NCBI RefSeq assembly: GCF_001305965.1
Contig: NZ_JXQC01000003.1
Span: 558,001-622,000, forward strand
Length of the DNA stretch: 64,000 bases
Source of the DNA: Erythrobacter sp. SG61-1L
GTDB lineage: Bacteria > Pseudomonadota > Alphaproteobacteria > Sphingomonadales > Sphingomonadaceae
Reading direction: 5' to 3'
Shown here: positions 17,485-25,394 of the stretch, piece after piece
How positions within the stretch are numbered: the stretch's first letter is position 1
How the letters are laid out: every line of letters begins with the position of its first letter
The notes under the pieces: model-generated
Told to the model about the DNA's origin: nothing
The model's input: only the letters and a program-made list of their open reading frames with translations
The model's database searches: none
Program-made: the position numbers and the translations under genes

Positions 17485-18387
17485 CTATACCCCTGCCGGC
17501 TGGAACAGGCGCGGGTCGGGCACGGCGTGTGGCATGGTCTGCGGCCCGCCCACGCCGATCCCCCACTGGTCCATAATGCGCGGACCGGGCGCGTGTACCT
17601 GCGGGCTGTGGCTCTCGAAGTCGACCTCTTCGAGCTCGGCGGTATATTCCACCGCGAAGCCGCAAGGCGTGACGAAATAGCTGAAAGTGTTGTCGCCGGC
17701 AGTGTGCCGACCGGGGCCCCAGCGGACATCGACATCATACTGCTTGAGGCGCGAAATGCCGCGCATCATCCCGTCCACGCCGGTCATGTCATAGGCGACA
17801 TGGTTGAGGCAGGGTGGGCCGGGCAGGATCGCCAGGCGGTGATGGGCTGAATTGCAGCGCAGAAAACACATGAAATCGCCCAGCCAGTCGGAAACGCGGA
17901 AGCCCAGCACATCGGTGAAGAAGCGCACCGCCGCCTGATGATCGGGCGAATGGAGAACGATGTGACTGATCCGCACCGGGATGCCTTCCCAGCGCGCGAC
18001 CGGGCGGCTCTCGCCGCGCGCGACGTCGCTCGAAATCTCGAACGGCAGCCCGTCCGGGCTGAAGAAGCGGAAGCCGTAACCGCCGCCCGGCGCGTCGAGG
18101 CCTTGCGGCGCATGGACGATCCGGCAGCCGGCTTCGACGACCTTGCCATGCAGGGCATCGACATCGGCCCGGCTGGCGGCGGCCAGCGAGATCACATCGA
18201 CATGATTGGCGTCAGACGCGCGCAGGCGGACCACGTGATGTTCGGCGCTGCCCGAGGCCTTGAACCAGGCCATGCCGTCTTCGGCGGCGACCTCTTCAAG
18301 CCCCCAATTCCCGGCATAGAAGGCGCGTTCGGCCTCGAACTCGGCCACGCCATAGCCGACATAGCGGATTTCAGTGACACGGCTCAC
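17485..18387 (-). CDS. Type I extradiol ring-cleavage dioxygenase (VOC superfamily)
   Basis: A 300-residue two-domain VOC protein. The C-terminal domain keeps the 2-His-1-carboxylate iron triad at sensible spacing: His142 (ISHIVLHS), His196 (CLNHVAYD) and Glu247 (FAVEYTAE), as in catechol 2,3-dioxygenase and BphC. The 'YFVTPCGFAVEY' stretch is the usual active-site signature. It should open a catecholic ring next to the hydroxyls, using Fe(II) and O2. Its start overlaps the stop of the Rieske oxygenase gene by four bases, and its own stop lies 4 bases from the hydrolase start. Confidence 0.88.
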   Translation of the reverse strand: MSRVTEIRYVGYGVAEFEAERAFYAGNWGLEEVAAEDGMAWFKASGSAEHHVVRLRASDANHVDVISLAAASRADVDALHGKVVEAGCRIVHAPQGLDAPGGGYGFRFFSPDGLPFEISSDVARGESRPVARWEGIPVRISHIVLHSPDHQAAVRFFTDVLGFRVSDWLGDFMCFLRCNSAHHRLAILPGPPCLNHVAYDMTGVDGMMRGISRLKQYDVDVRWGPGRHTAGDNTFSYFVTPCGFAVEYTAELEEVDFESHSPQVHAPGPRIMDQWGIGVGGPQTMPHAVPDPRLFQPAGV

Positions 18388-19409
18388 GGTTCGTTCCCTT
18401 CAAGTGCAATCAGTTTCTGCAAAATCCGGCGCGCGCGGGTGCCGCCGGCATCGATGCCCAGGAATGCCGGCTGCAGATCCCAGAAGTCTGCGCCGCACAG
18501 ATTGGCATATGCCGCCTCGATCACCGGCTTGTCTTCCTGCACGAAGGCTTCGTTCATCAGGGCATGCAGGATGGCATCGCCTTGCTCGGATGGAGGGCCG
18601 GTGCGGGTGGTGGCCCAAAAATAGTGTGTCTCGCCGTCATTCGCCGGGCTGAGGATATGTGCCTGGTGGGCAATGACCCCTTCCGCGCGCTTTCCTTGGT
18701 GCGGGCAGGCGCCAATCTGCAGATACATGGATGCAGGCGCATTCCAGCGCATTTCCAGCCAGTGATCGCAGCGCAGGTCCGGGTCGTAATGGCCAAGGGT
18801 GTGCGGCGGTGCGGGGACATCGGTCATCCACCAGTCGGAATGGAGAGTCTCGTCGTTCTCCTTGACGCTATGAGTCCCCGCGAAGATGACGCCGCGCCCT
18901 GCAAAGCTGCCCTTGTGGACAAATTCAATGTGGCTGAGGTCCATCAGGTTGTCCGTGCCGCATTGGTAATTGGCCTGCATGGACATGTGACCGCAGATCG
19001 GCCCGGGATGCCCTTCCACGAAGAGCATGGAGAAGTCGGGAACGTCGGCGGGATCGGCCTTTGCAGGATCGCCGGGCCACAGCCAGACAATGCCATCACG
19101 TTCGATCAACGGGAAGGTTCGGATCGTGGCGCCTTTGGGCAGGCTCTCGGAAAAAGGATTGGCAACACAGTGGCCTTGGGCATCGAAAGCAAGGCCGTGG
19201 TAGGGGCAGGTTATGCAATCGCCGTCCCGCGTCCCCATAGACAGGGGCGCGAAACGGTGCGGACATCTGTCCACCATGGCGGCAGGCGTGCCATCTGCCT
19301 TGCGGAACAGCAGCACATATTCGCCAAGCAATTGCCGCCGGAGAAGTTCGTGGCCGATCTCGTCGCTCCAGCCGGCCATATACCAGGCGTTTTGAAGGAA
19401 CCCGCTCAT
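18384..19409 (-). CDS. Rieske non-heme iron oxygenase (VanA / O-demethylase type)
   Basis: A 341-residue oxygenase component. The N-terminal Rieske [2Fe-2S] domain has C49-P-H51 and C68-P-Y-H71. The mononuclear iron site is in 'DNLMDLSHIEFVH' (D157, H160, H165). The size and 'NAWYMAGWSDEIG' start resemble single-subunit oxygenases such as vanillate O-demethylase, which act on methoxy or carboxyl-bearing aromatics. No reductase or ferredoxin gene is present in the operon, so an electron-transfer partner encoded elsewhere is needed. It overlaps its neighbours by four bases on both sides. Confidence 0.9.
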   Translation of the reverse strand: MSGFLQNAWYMAGWSDEIGHELLRRQLLGEYVLLFRKADGTPAAMVDRCPHRFAPLSMGTRDGDCITCPYHGLAFDAQGHCVANPFSESLPKGATIRTFPLIERDGIVWLWPGDPAKADPADVPDFSMLFVEGHPGPICGHMSMQANYQCGTDNLMDLSHIEFVHKGSFAGRGVIFAGTHSVKENDETLHSDWWMTDVPAPPHTLGHYDPDLRCDHWLEMRWNAPASMYLQIGACPHQGKRAEGVIAHQAHILSPANDGETHYFWATTRTGPPSEQGDAILHALMNEAFVQEDKPVIEAAYANLCGADFWDLQPAFLGIDAGGTRARRILQKLIALEGNEP

Positions 19410-20521
19410 ATCGGCTTCGCGGTGAGCTGGAACATCTCGGCGGTGGCCTTCGCATTATCGACTGGCGGGCCCTTGCCGAGCTGGCCCATGCAAATGGCGA
19501 GGCTGGCCCGCACGATGGAGGCGCAGCGCTCGAAGCGGCGCGCTCGATAAGCGGCAAAGGCGCTTGCCACAGTGCCGTGACGGGCCAGTTCCTCGGCCAG
19601 CACCAGGCTGTCCTCGATCGCCATGCCCGCGCCCTGGCCGAGATGCGGCGTGGTGGCGTGGACGGCGTCGCCCAGCAGCACCACGCGCCCCATGTGCCAC
19701 GGCCCTTCGACCAGCATCCCTTCGAGCGGGCGATAGACCACTCCCTTGTCATCGGTGATCTGCTGCGCCAGCTCGCTGATCGCAGGGGCGCAATCCGCGA
19801 GGCGGTCGCGCATGGCTGCGGCCAGCCCGGCGCGCGGATGGCGCGGGTTGCCGGGCTCGGGCGTCGTCGCATAGATATACATCAGCGTATCGCTGATCGG
19901 CACGAGGCCCACCCCGGTCCGGCCATTATAGGCGTGGAGCGCATCGAGTGAGGCGGGGCGCGGCAGGTTGTAGCGCCACACGGCCTGACCGGTGAATTGC
20001 GGCATTTCCGCTTCGGGCAAGATCGTCGCGCGGGTCTGCGAATAGACCCCGTCAGCCCCGATCACGATGTCGTAAGCACCCTCGCTGCCGTCGGAAAAGC
20101 GGACCTGAACAGCATCGCCCCTATCCTCGATCTCCGTGGCGGTGACGCCCAGACGAATCTCCGCCCCCGCGGCGAGTGCGGCTTCTCCCAACACCTTGTG
20201 CAGGGCGGGGCGGCTGATGCCGAGATTGGCGGGGTAGCCTTCGAGCAGGCGCGGCGAGGGCACGCGCGCGATTCGGATGCCGTCTGGCGCGTAGACCTCC
20301 ACAGCGTCGAACCCGACCCCGGCGTCGACATAGTCTTGAAGGATGCCCAACTGGTCCACTGCACGCAGTACATTGCCCTGCTGGATGATCCCCACGCCAT
20401 AGACGGACCATTGGGGATCCTTTTCGATCACCGTCACGCCGAAGCCACGCTGGCGCAGGGCAATGGCCGAGGTCAGACCGCCAATGCCGCCGCCGATGAT
20501 GAGGATGTCGAGCTGAACCAT
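19406..20521 (-). CDS. FAD-dependent aromatic hydroxylase (class A monooxygenase)
   Basis: A 371-residue flavoprotein of the salicylate / 3-hydroxybenzoate hydroxylase type. The FAD-binding GGGIGGL is at residues 10-16 and the second FAD motif is 'LLGDAVHATTPHLGQGAGMA' near 275-294. The DG-like block is 'DIVIGADGVYSQTR'. It uses NAD(P)H and O2 to hydroxylate an aromatic ring, and may produce the diol opened by the extradiol dioxygenase two genes down. It is the first gene of the operon, divergent from the LysR regulator across 77 bases. The start at 20521 gives MVQLDILIIGGG. Confidence 0.9.
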   Translation of the reverse strand: MVQLDILIIGGGIGGLTSAIALRQRGFGVTVIEKDPQWSVYGVGIIQQGNVLRAVDQLGILQDYVDAGVGFDAVEVYAPDGIRIARVPSPRLLEGYPANLGISRPALHKVLGEAALAAGAEIRLGVTATEIEDRGDAVQVRFSDGSEGAYDIVIGADGVYSQTRATILPEAEMPQFTGQAVWRYNLPRPASLDALHAYNGRTGVGLVPISDTLMYIYATTPEPGNPRHPRAGLAAAMRDRLADCAPAISELAQQITDDKGVVYRPLEGMLVEGPWHMGRVVLLGDAVHATTPHLGQGAGMAIEDSLVLAEELARHGTVASAFAAYRARRFERCASIVRASLAICMGQLGKGPPVDNAKATAEMFQLTAKPI

Positions 20522-20579
20522 GACGCGAAGGTGCAACGCCGAATGTGATAAGTGAAATCGATTGTTTTAATTCAATTCC

Positions 20580-20594
20580 ATAATCATAGGTTAT
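20580..20594 (+). promoter_or_regulatory. Candidate LysR-type operator
   Basis: ATAATCATAGGTTAT is an imperfect dyad with ATAA/TTAT arms and contains the T-N11-A pattern (T at 20581, A at 20593) expected for LysR proteins. It sits just upstream of the lysR-type gene in the short A+T-rich divergent region shared with the aromatic operon. Confidence 0.5.
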
Positions 20595-20598
20595 TCGA

Positions 20599-21507
20599 AT
20601 GCGGTTCAAGGGCCTCGATCTCAATCTGCTCGTCGCGCTCGACGTGCTGCTTCAAGAACGCAGCGTGTCCCGCGCCGCCGAAAGGCTGAACCTTTCGCAG
20701 CCCGCCTTGAGCGCGGCCCTGGCGAAACTGCGCGACTTCTTCGGGGATCCGCTGCTGGTGGCGCAGGGCCGACGGATGATCCCGACGGCGGAGGCTCTGG
20801 CGATGCAGGCGGAACTTGAGAGCATTCTGGGGCGGGTGAACGAAATGGTGGTGCGCTCCACCAGCTTCGCGCCCGCCACATCGCGGCGCATCTTCCGCAT
20901 CTGCGCATCCGATTATCTCGTCGCGGTGCTCTTTCCGGGACTGGTCGCGGCGATCCAGCAAGTCGCCCCTTCGGTAGGGCTGGACCTTGTCCCTCCTTCC
21001 GAGGAGGCGCAGATTGCGCTCGAACGCGGCGAGCTTGATCTGTTGGTGACGCCCGAGGAGCATTGCGTTCACGGTCACCCGGCCGAGTTCCTGTTCGAAG
21101 AGCGCCATGTCGTGGCCGGTTGGAGCGAAAACCCGCTGCTTGCCACGCGACTGACCGAGCAGAATTTCTTCGAAGCAGGCCATGTCGCGGTGAAGATCGG
21201 CCAAGCCAACCGCGCATCCTTCGCCGAGAGCCATCTCGACAGCCTCGCTCGAAAGCGGCGAATCGAAATCACGACCACCTCTTTCACTACCGTGCCCGAC
21301 CTGCTGGTTGGCACGCATCGGCTGGCTGTGATGCATGAACGGCTGGCCAGCTTGATGGCGCAGCGTCTGCCGATCGGTTGGCAGGAACTGCCCTTTGCCT
21401 TCCCGGCGATGAAGGAAATGATCCAGTTCAACCGCGCGCGATGCGAGGATGAAGGGCTGTTGTGGCTGATAGGTCAGCTCAGAGCGACGCTCGAGAGGCA
21501 TCCGTGA
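20599..21507 (+). CDS. LysR-family transcriptional regulator
   Basis: A 302-residue regulator. The N-terminal winged HTH (about 5-64) reads LNLLVALDVLLQERSVSRAA then 'LNLSQPALSAALAKLRDFFG', followed by an effector-binding domain. The 'DLNLLVALDVLL' start and 'DPLLVAQGRRMIPT' resemble the NodD/PcpR-like branch, whose members often respond to aromatic inducers. It is transcribed away from the six-gene aromatic operon and is the likely activator of that operon; the inducer would be a pathway substrate or intermediate. Confidence 0.9.
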   Translation: MRFKGLDLNLLVALDVLLQERSVSRAAERLNLSQPALSAALAKLRDFFGDPLLVAQGRRMIPTAEALAMQAELESILGRVNEMVVRSTSFAPATSRRIFRICASDYLVAVLFPGLVAAIQQVAPSVGLDLVPPSEEAQIALERGELDLLVTPEEHCVHGHPAEFLFEERHVVAGWSENPLLATRLTEQNFFEAGHVAVKIGQANRASFAESHLDSLARKRRIEITTTSFTTVPDLLVGTHRLAVMHERLASLMAQRLPIGWQELPFAFPAMKEMIQFNRARCEDEGLLWLIGQLRATLERHP

Positions 21508-21593
21508 TCGGCGTTTGATGCAGTCGTTCAGGGAGCGACCATCGGTGCTCACCGCCAAGCTGCCGTCAGCAATTTCAAGGATTTGTAGGAAAC

Positions 21594-21670
<77 letters not shown>

Positions 21671-21691
21671 ACACAAATTTCGCCGCGGCGT

Positions 21692-21767
21692 TGGTGGGCC
21701 CGGCAGGATTCGAACCCGCGACCTAGCCGTTATGAGCGGCCAGCTCTAACCGCTGAGCTACAGGCCC
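21692..21767 (-). tRNA. tRNA-Ile (anticodon CAT, lysidine type)
   Basis: 76 bases with encoded CCA. The acceptor stem is GGGCCTG/CGGGCCC, the anticodon loop CTCATAA gives anticodon CAT. The D and variable regions (GTTAGAGC ... TAGGTCGC) are like tRNA-Ile2, whose C34 is changed to lysidine to read AUA, rather than initiator or elongator tRNA-Met. The identity as Ile is a judgement from overall similarity. Confidence 0.85.
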
Positions 21768-21835
21768 CCTCTGCCGAACGTGAGGCGCGACCTAGCCGGT
21801 TCGCCGCCGCAACACAAGCGGGGCGCAAGCTAAGT

Positions 21836-22831
21836 TCAAACCACTACCGCATCCATGATCTGGCCCGCGCTGCACGGCTTCACGCCGCGGTGTTCTAGAT
21901 AGGCGAAAATCCGCCGCCACCAGTCATACAGGGCATCGAGATCCTGATCGTTGCGGACGTAGGGCGTGTGTCCGGCACGCAGCGATGGGCTGTGGAAAGA
22001 GAACACCAGCAAAGGCAATCCATCGTCCAGCGCCATGTCGATGCCACGGATTGCCTCTTCCACCGAAATGCCTTCCGGGGTGAGGGGAATACGCTCCAGC
22101 AGGCCAAGACGCGACAGCACGCCGCGCAGTACGGGCGCGCGCCACATCAGCGGGTAGAGCAGGTCGCCCTGGCGGCGCAGCATGCCCCAGAACAGTGTGG
22201 TGAGCGGCAGTTCCAGCACTGTATGTTCAGCATCGAGCCAATAGGGCTTCAGCGGATGCTTGCGAAAATCCACGCCGCCTTCGGCCGAATAATCGAACTT
22301 GGTGCGCACGGAACTGTCCATGGCAATGCCGCCTTCGCGCAGCATTTCAGCCGTCTTCGGCCCCACGCCATAGCGCCCCGCACGATACATTTTCGGGACG
22401 GCCCCGAAATTCGCCTCGATCGCGGAACGCAGGCGCGAGAACTTGGCGTGTTCCAGGTCGGGGGGAAGGTTGCCGGCGAAGCTGTTGCGGGGGGTGACGT
22501 CCTCGTCGAAAGGCGGGTTGACCCATGGGTGAAGCTGCACCCCCACCTCCGCGCGGCCCTTCGATACAGCATCGCCCAGAATATCGGCCGCAAGTGCCGA
22601 TGTCGCAATCGGCCAGTCGATCAGATAGATCGGGCAGACGCCTTCATTCTCGCAGAATTGCTGGAATTTGGCGATGCTGGGCAGGTGATCCAGCCCGAAG
22701 CCTTCGCGCTGGATCGGCCGGGTCCAGTCGAACTCCTCTTCCGTATCGACAGTGACGATGAAGCGTTGTCCGAAGTCCGGGTGGAACCTCGCTTCGTCGA
22801 TCCTTGCCGGCGGTTCGGTGATCGAACGCAT
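21836..22831 (-). CDS. Polysaccharide deacetylase family protein (WalW-like)
   Basis: A 331-residue protein with a NodB-like fold. 'FIVTVDTEEEFDWTR' near residue 25 carries the acidic catalytic start, 'EVGVQLHPWVNPPFD' the metal-binding His region, and 'YRAGRYGVGPKTAEMLREGG' the middle motif. 'LVFSFHSPSL' near the end supplies the late His. It has no signal peptide, so it probably acts in the cytoplasm on a glycan or glycan-lipid precursor, as proposed for WalW-type proteins. The first ATG is used. It is followed on the same strand by the tRNA-Ile and tRNA-Pro genes. Confidence 0.8.
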   Translation of the reverse strand: MRSITEPPARIDEARFHPDFGQRFIVTVDTEEEFDWTRPIQREGFGLDHLPSIAKFQQFCENEGVCPIYLIDWPIATSALAADILGDAVSKGRAEVGVQLHPWVNPPFDEDVTPRNSFAGNLPPDLEHAKFSRLRSAIEANFGAVPKMYRAGRYGVGPKTAEMLREGGIAMDSSVRTKFDYSAEGGVDFRKHPLKPYWLDAEHTVLELPLTTLFWGMLRRQGDLLYPLMWRAPVLRGVLSRLGLLERIPLTPEGISVEEAIRGIDMALDDGLPLLVFSFHSPSLRAGHTPYVRNDQDLDALYDWWRRIFAYLEHRGVKPCSAGQIMDAVVV

Positions 22832-22870
22832 GGCCCCTGACGTCCCCCCTCAGTTAACCTTCGATAGTGG

Positions 22871-24682
22871 CTAATGCCCCCGCGCCGTGTCGGCCATCCG
22901 GCGCTCCAAGTCCACATTGTTATTGAGCAAATCGGTCCGAACTGCAGTAGAAAGCGGCAGCGTCAGCACCAGCAGGTCTTCTTCGCGGCGCAAGTCGCCT
23001 CCGGCTGCGCGCGCTTCCGCCCGCGCCAGCCTGAGCGTGAAGCCCGCGCCGAACATGCCCGCGCTGACGGCCTGGGACTGGGCCGGGGCTGTGCTTTCGA
23101 ACAGGTCGTCCCGCCCGGCCAGCGATGCGGGCAGGTCGATCTCAAGGCCCGTCTGGCGCCCGTTCTGGGCCATGACGGCCTGAAGTTCTTCTCCGGGGCT
23201 TACGGCACCCGCCAGCGTGGCGAGGATGCGCCACACGAGCATCTCCGCATCGTTGCGAGCCAAGGGGACCGGGCAGGCATTGCCGGTGGCAAGGAGGCTG
23301 AGCGCAGCGCTGCGCGCGCGCAGAACCTGATCGAGCTGCGCGGTCGTGCCCGCCACGATGGCGTTGAGATCGGATACGCCCTCATCCAGTTCCAGTGCGC
23401 CACTTTCCAGCTTCACCAGCCGGTCCAGCTCCTCGAAACCGGCCAGCATGCGCGCCGCATCGCCGGCAATGGCAGCGGCAAGGGCGCGATATTCATTGGG
23501 CGTGGGGCCGAAGAGCTGCTGCTGGATGATTTCGGCGAAGCCCTGAATGGCGTTCACCGGAGTGCGCAATTCGTGGATCACCTGCCGCATCCGGTCGGCA
23601 TGGCTATCCCGCGCTTGGGGGGCACTTTCCGCCGTGGGCACGATGGTGGGGCGCCGCATCCTGCCGCGATAGCCCGAGAACCGGCCGCCACTGGTGGAGA
23701 ATACCGGCATGGCATCCATGCGCCAGTGCCCGGCAATGGCGGGGGCGCCTTCCAGCACCAGCTTGCCGCCGCGCACAGGCTGGCGGCGGCGCATGGCGGC
23801 TAGAGTGGCCGCGTCGGCGCGGGCAGGGGCGTCGGCCTTGCGACCGGCGAGCGCCATGCCCACCGTCATCGGCGCGACGGAGGCATCCGCCCAGGCTATC
23901 CGGCCGTCGGCATCGGTCGTGAAGTCGAAGCTCTGCGGCGCGTCAGGCAGTTCATCGTCATGCTGTTCACCCAGCGGCAAGCGCGGGGCATCGGGCGAGG
24001 GCGTGGCAGGTGCAGAGGCGCGGGCGCGCTGGAATGCCTCGATCCGGCGGACGAGCGCGCCGATTCCTCCGTTGCCATCTTCACTTGCAAGGGCAAGGGC
24101 GGGGTCCAGATCAAGTATCGGCTCGTTTTCCAGCAGGACAATCTCGATCGGATCGACATGTTCCGGCTCGGCCGCGACCGGCGCGGGCTTAGGCCTGGCC
24201 CGGACGGTCTGAGGCTGGTCGATAATGGTCGGGCTGTCAGCGGGCTGAGGCAGCACAAGGTCGCGCACGCCCAGCAGGGCCAGCAAATCGCGCGTGGCCT
24301 GCGGCAGGTCTGCCCTTTGGCGCAGATGGGCGCGGATCGCCGTGGGCAGGGCCGGGATCAGCGCTTCCCACTGATCTTCGGTCAGCTGCGCATTGTTCAT
24401 GGCCGCGATGGCCACGGGTGTTTCCTGCGATGCCAGATAGGCCACAAAGGCCGGATTACGCAGCCGCAGCCCCGGCTCGCGCACCATCATGGCGCGAATC
24501 TCTGCCGGAATTTCGGCGGAAAGCATGCTCAGCCGCTCATAGGCGGTTTCGAGCTGGGCATCGTCCGCCCCTTCCGGCGCGCTGCCGGCAAGGTCCAGCA
24601 ACTGGCGGAACTGCGTGTGCGCCGCCCGCACGCTGCCCGTCTGCATCCGCAGAACAGTGGCAAGGCGGTCGTCGAACTGCAT
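22871..24682 (-). CDS. Histidine-kinase-like protein with a degenerate ATPase domain
   Basis: A 603-residue cytoplasmic protein with no membrane segments. The N-terminal 120 residues are helical and unassigned, followed by an Ala/Pro-rich linker (about 150-240) and a PAS-like region with 'RIAWADASVAPMTVGMALAG'. A HisKA helix has the phosphorylatable H370 in 'RQVIHELRTPVNAIQGFAEI'. The C-terminal HATPase region is eroded: where the N box should read N-x-x-x-N it has 'ILATLAGAVSPGEEL', and only a G2-like 'GMFGAGFTLRLARAEARA' is left. It may be a pseudokinase or a phosphotransfer protein. The start at 24682 has a cggaga ribosome binding site. Confidence 0.75.
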   Translation of the reverse strand: MQFDDRLATVLRMQTGSVRAAHTQFRQLLDLAGSAPEGADDAQLETAYERLSMLSAEIPAEIRAMMVREPGLRLRNPAFVAYLASQETPVAIAAMNNAQLTEDQWEALIPALPTAIRAHLRQRADLPQATRDLLALLGVRDLVLPQPADSPTIIDQPQTVRARPKPAPVAAEPEHVDPIEIVLLENEPILDLDPALALASEDGNGGIGALVRRIEAFQRARASAPATPSPDAPRLPLGEQHDDELPDAPQSFDFTTDADGRIAWADASVAPMTVGMALAGRKADAPARADAATLAAMRRRQPVRGGKLVLEGAPAIAGHWRMDAMPVFSTSGGRFSGYRGRMRRPTIVPTAESAPQARDSHADRMRQVIHELRTPVNAIQGFAEIIQQQLFGPTPNEYRALAAAIAGDAARMLAGFEELDRLVKLESGALELDEGVSDLNAIVAGTTAQLDQVLRARSAALSLLATGNACPVPLARNDAEMLVWRILATLAGAVSPGEELQAVMAQNGRQTGLEIDLPASLAGRDDLFESTAPAQSQAVSAGMFGAGFTLRLARAEARAAGGDLRREEDLLVLTLPLSTAVRTDLLNNNVDLERRMADTARGH

Positions 24683-24826
24683 CGAATCTCCGAAAGGCGG
24701 GGCCACGAGATTGGCCGGAATAGCGCCAAAAGTCCTACCAGTTTCCGGCTTTGCGTGAATCAGCGCAGCTAAGGCGTTGCAAAGCGGGACATCTCAGGGC
24801 AAAAATAACAATATTACTGGTCGCAG

Positions 24827-24840
24827 AGCACAATCGTGCT
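24827..24840. promoter_or_regulatory. Small dyad upstream of the Lrp-type gene
   Basis: AGCACAATCGTGCT has perfect 5-bp arms around AATC. It is preceded by an A+T-rich stretch (24801-24819) and is 59 bases before the regulator start. It could be an autoregulatory site, since Lrp/AsnC proteins often bind their own promoters. Confidence 0.3.
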
Positions 24841-24898
24841 AATCCTTGCCCTTACAAGGGGCACTTACTTCGCGCGCAAGGCGTAGGGGTTTTCGATT

Positions 24899-25363
24899 AT
24901 GGCGAATCTCGACGCGATCGACCGGCGGCTGCTTGCCGAATTGCAGGCCGAGGGCCGGGTTACCAATGTCGAACTGGCGCAGCGTGTCGGGCTGACGGCG
25001 CCGCCGTGCCTGCGGCGCGTGCGTGCGCTGGAAGAGGACGGGGTGATCCGTGGCTATCATGCGGACCTCGATCCCTCGAAGCTGGGCTTTGCCATCACCG
25101 TCTTCGCGATGGTCAGCCTGAAGAGCCAGGCGGAAGAAGATTTGCGCGCCTTCGAACAGCACATGCGCGACCTGCCCGAAGTGCGTGAGTGCCATATGCT
25201 GAATGGCGAGATCGACTTCATCCTGAAGATCGTCAGCCGCGATCTGCAGAGCTTCCAGGAATTCCTGACCAGCAAGCTGACGCCGGCGCCCAATGTGGCC
25301 AGCGTGAAGACTTCCCTCACCATCCGCACCGCCAAGCAGGAACCGGGCGTTCCGCTGGATTGA
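24899..25363 (+). CDS. Lrp/AsnC-family transcriptional regulator
   Basis: A 154-residue regulator with an N-terminal winged HTH (LDAIDRRLLAELQAEGRVTN, then 'LAQRVGLTAPPCLRRVRALE') and a C-terminal RAM/AsnC ligand-binding domain ('FAITVFAMVSLKSQ' to 'LTPAPNVASVKTSL'). These proteins form octamers and respond to amino acids. There is no adjacent amino acid gene to suggest the ligand, so it could be a global Lrp-like factor. Confidence 0.92.
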   Translation: MANLDAIDRRLLAELQAEGRVTNVELAQRVGLTAPPCLRRVRALEEDGVIRGYHADLDPSKLGFAITVFAMVSLKSQAEEDLRAFEQHMRDLPEVRECHMLNGEIDFILKIVSRDLQSFQEFLTSKLTPAPNVASVKTSLTIRTAKQEPGVPLD

Positions 25364-25394
25364 CGGCCTGCCCGAAAGGGCCAGCCATTTCCGA

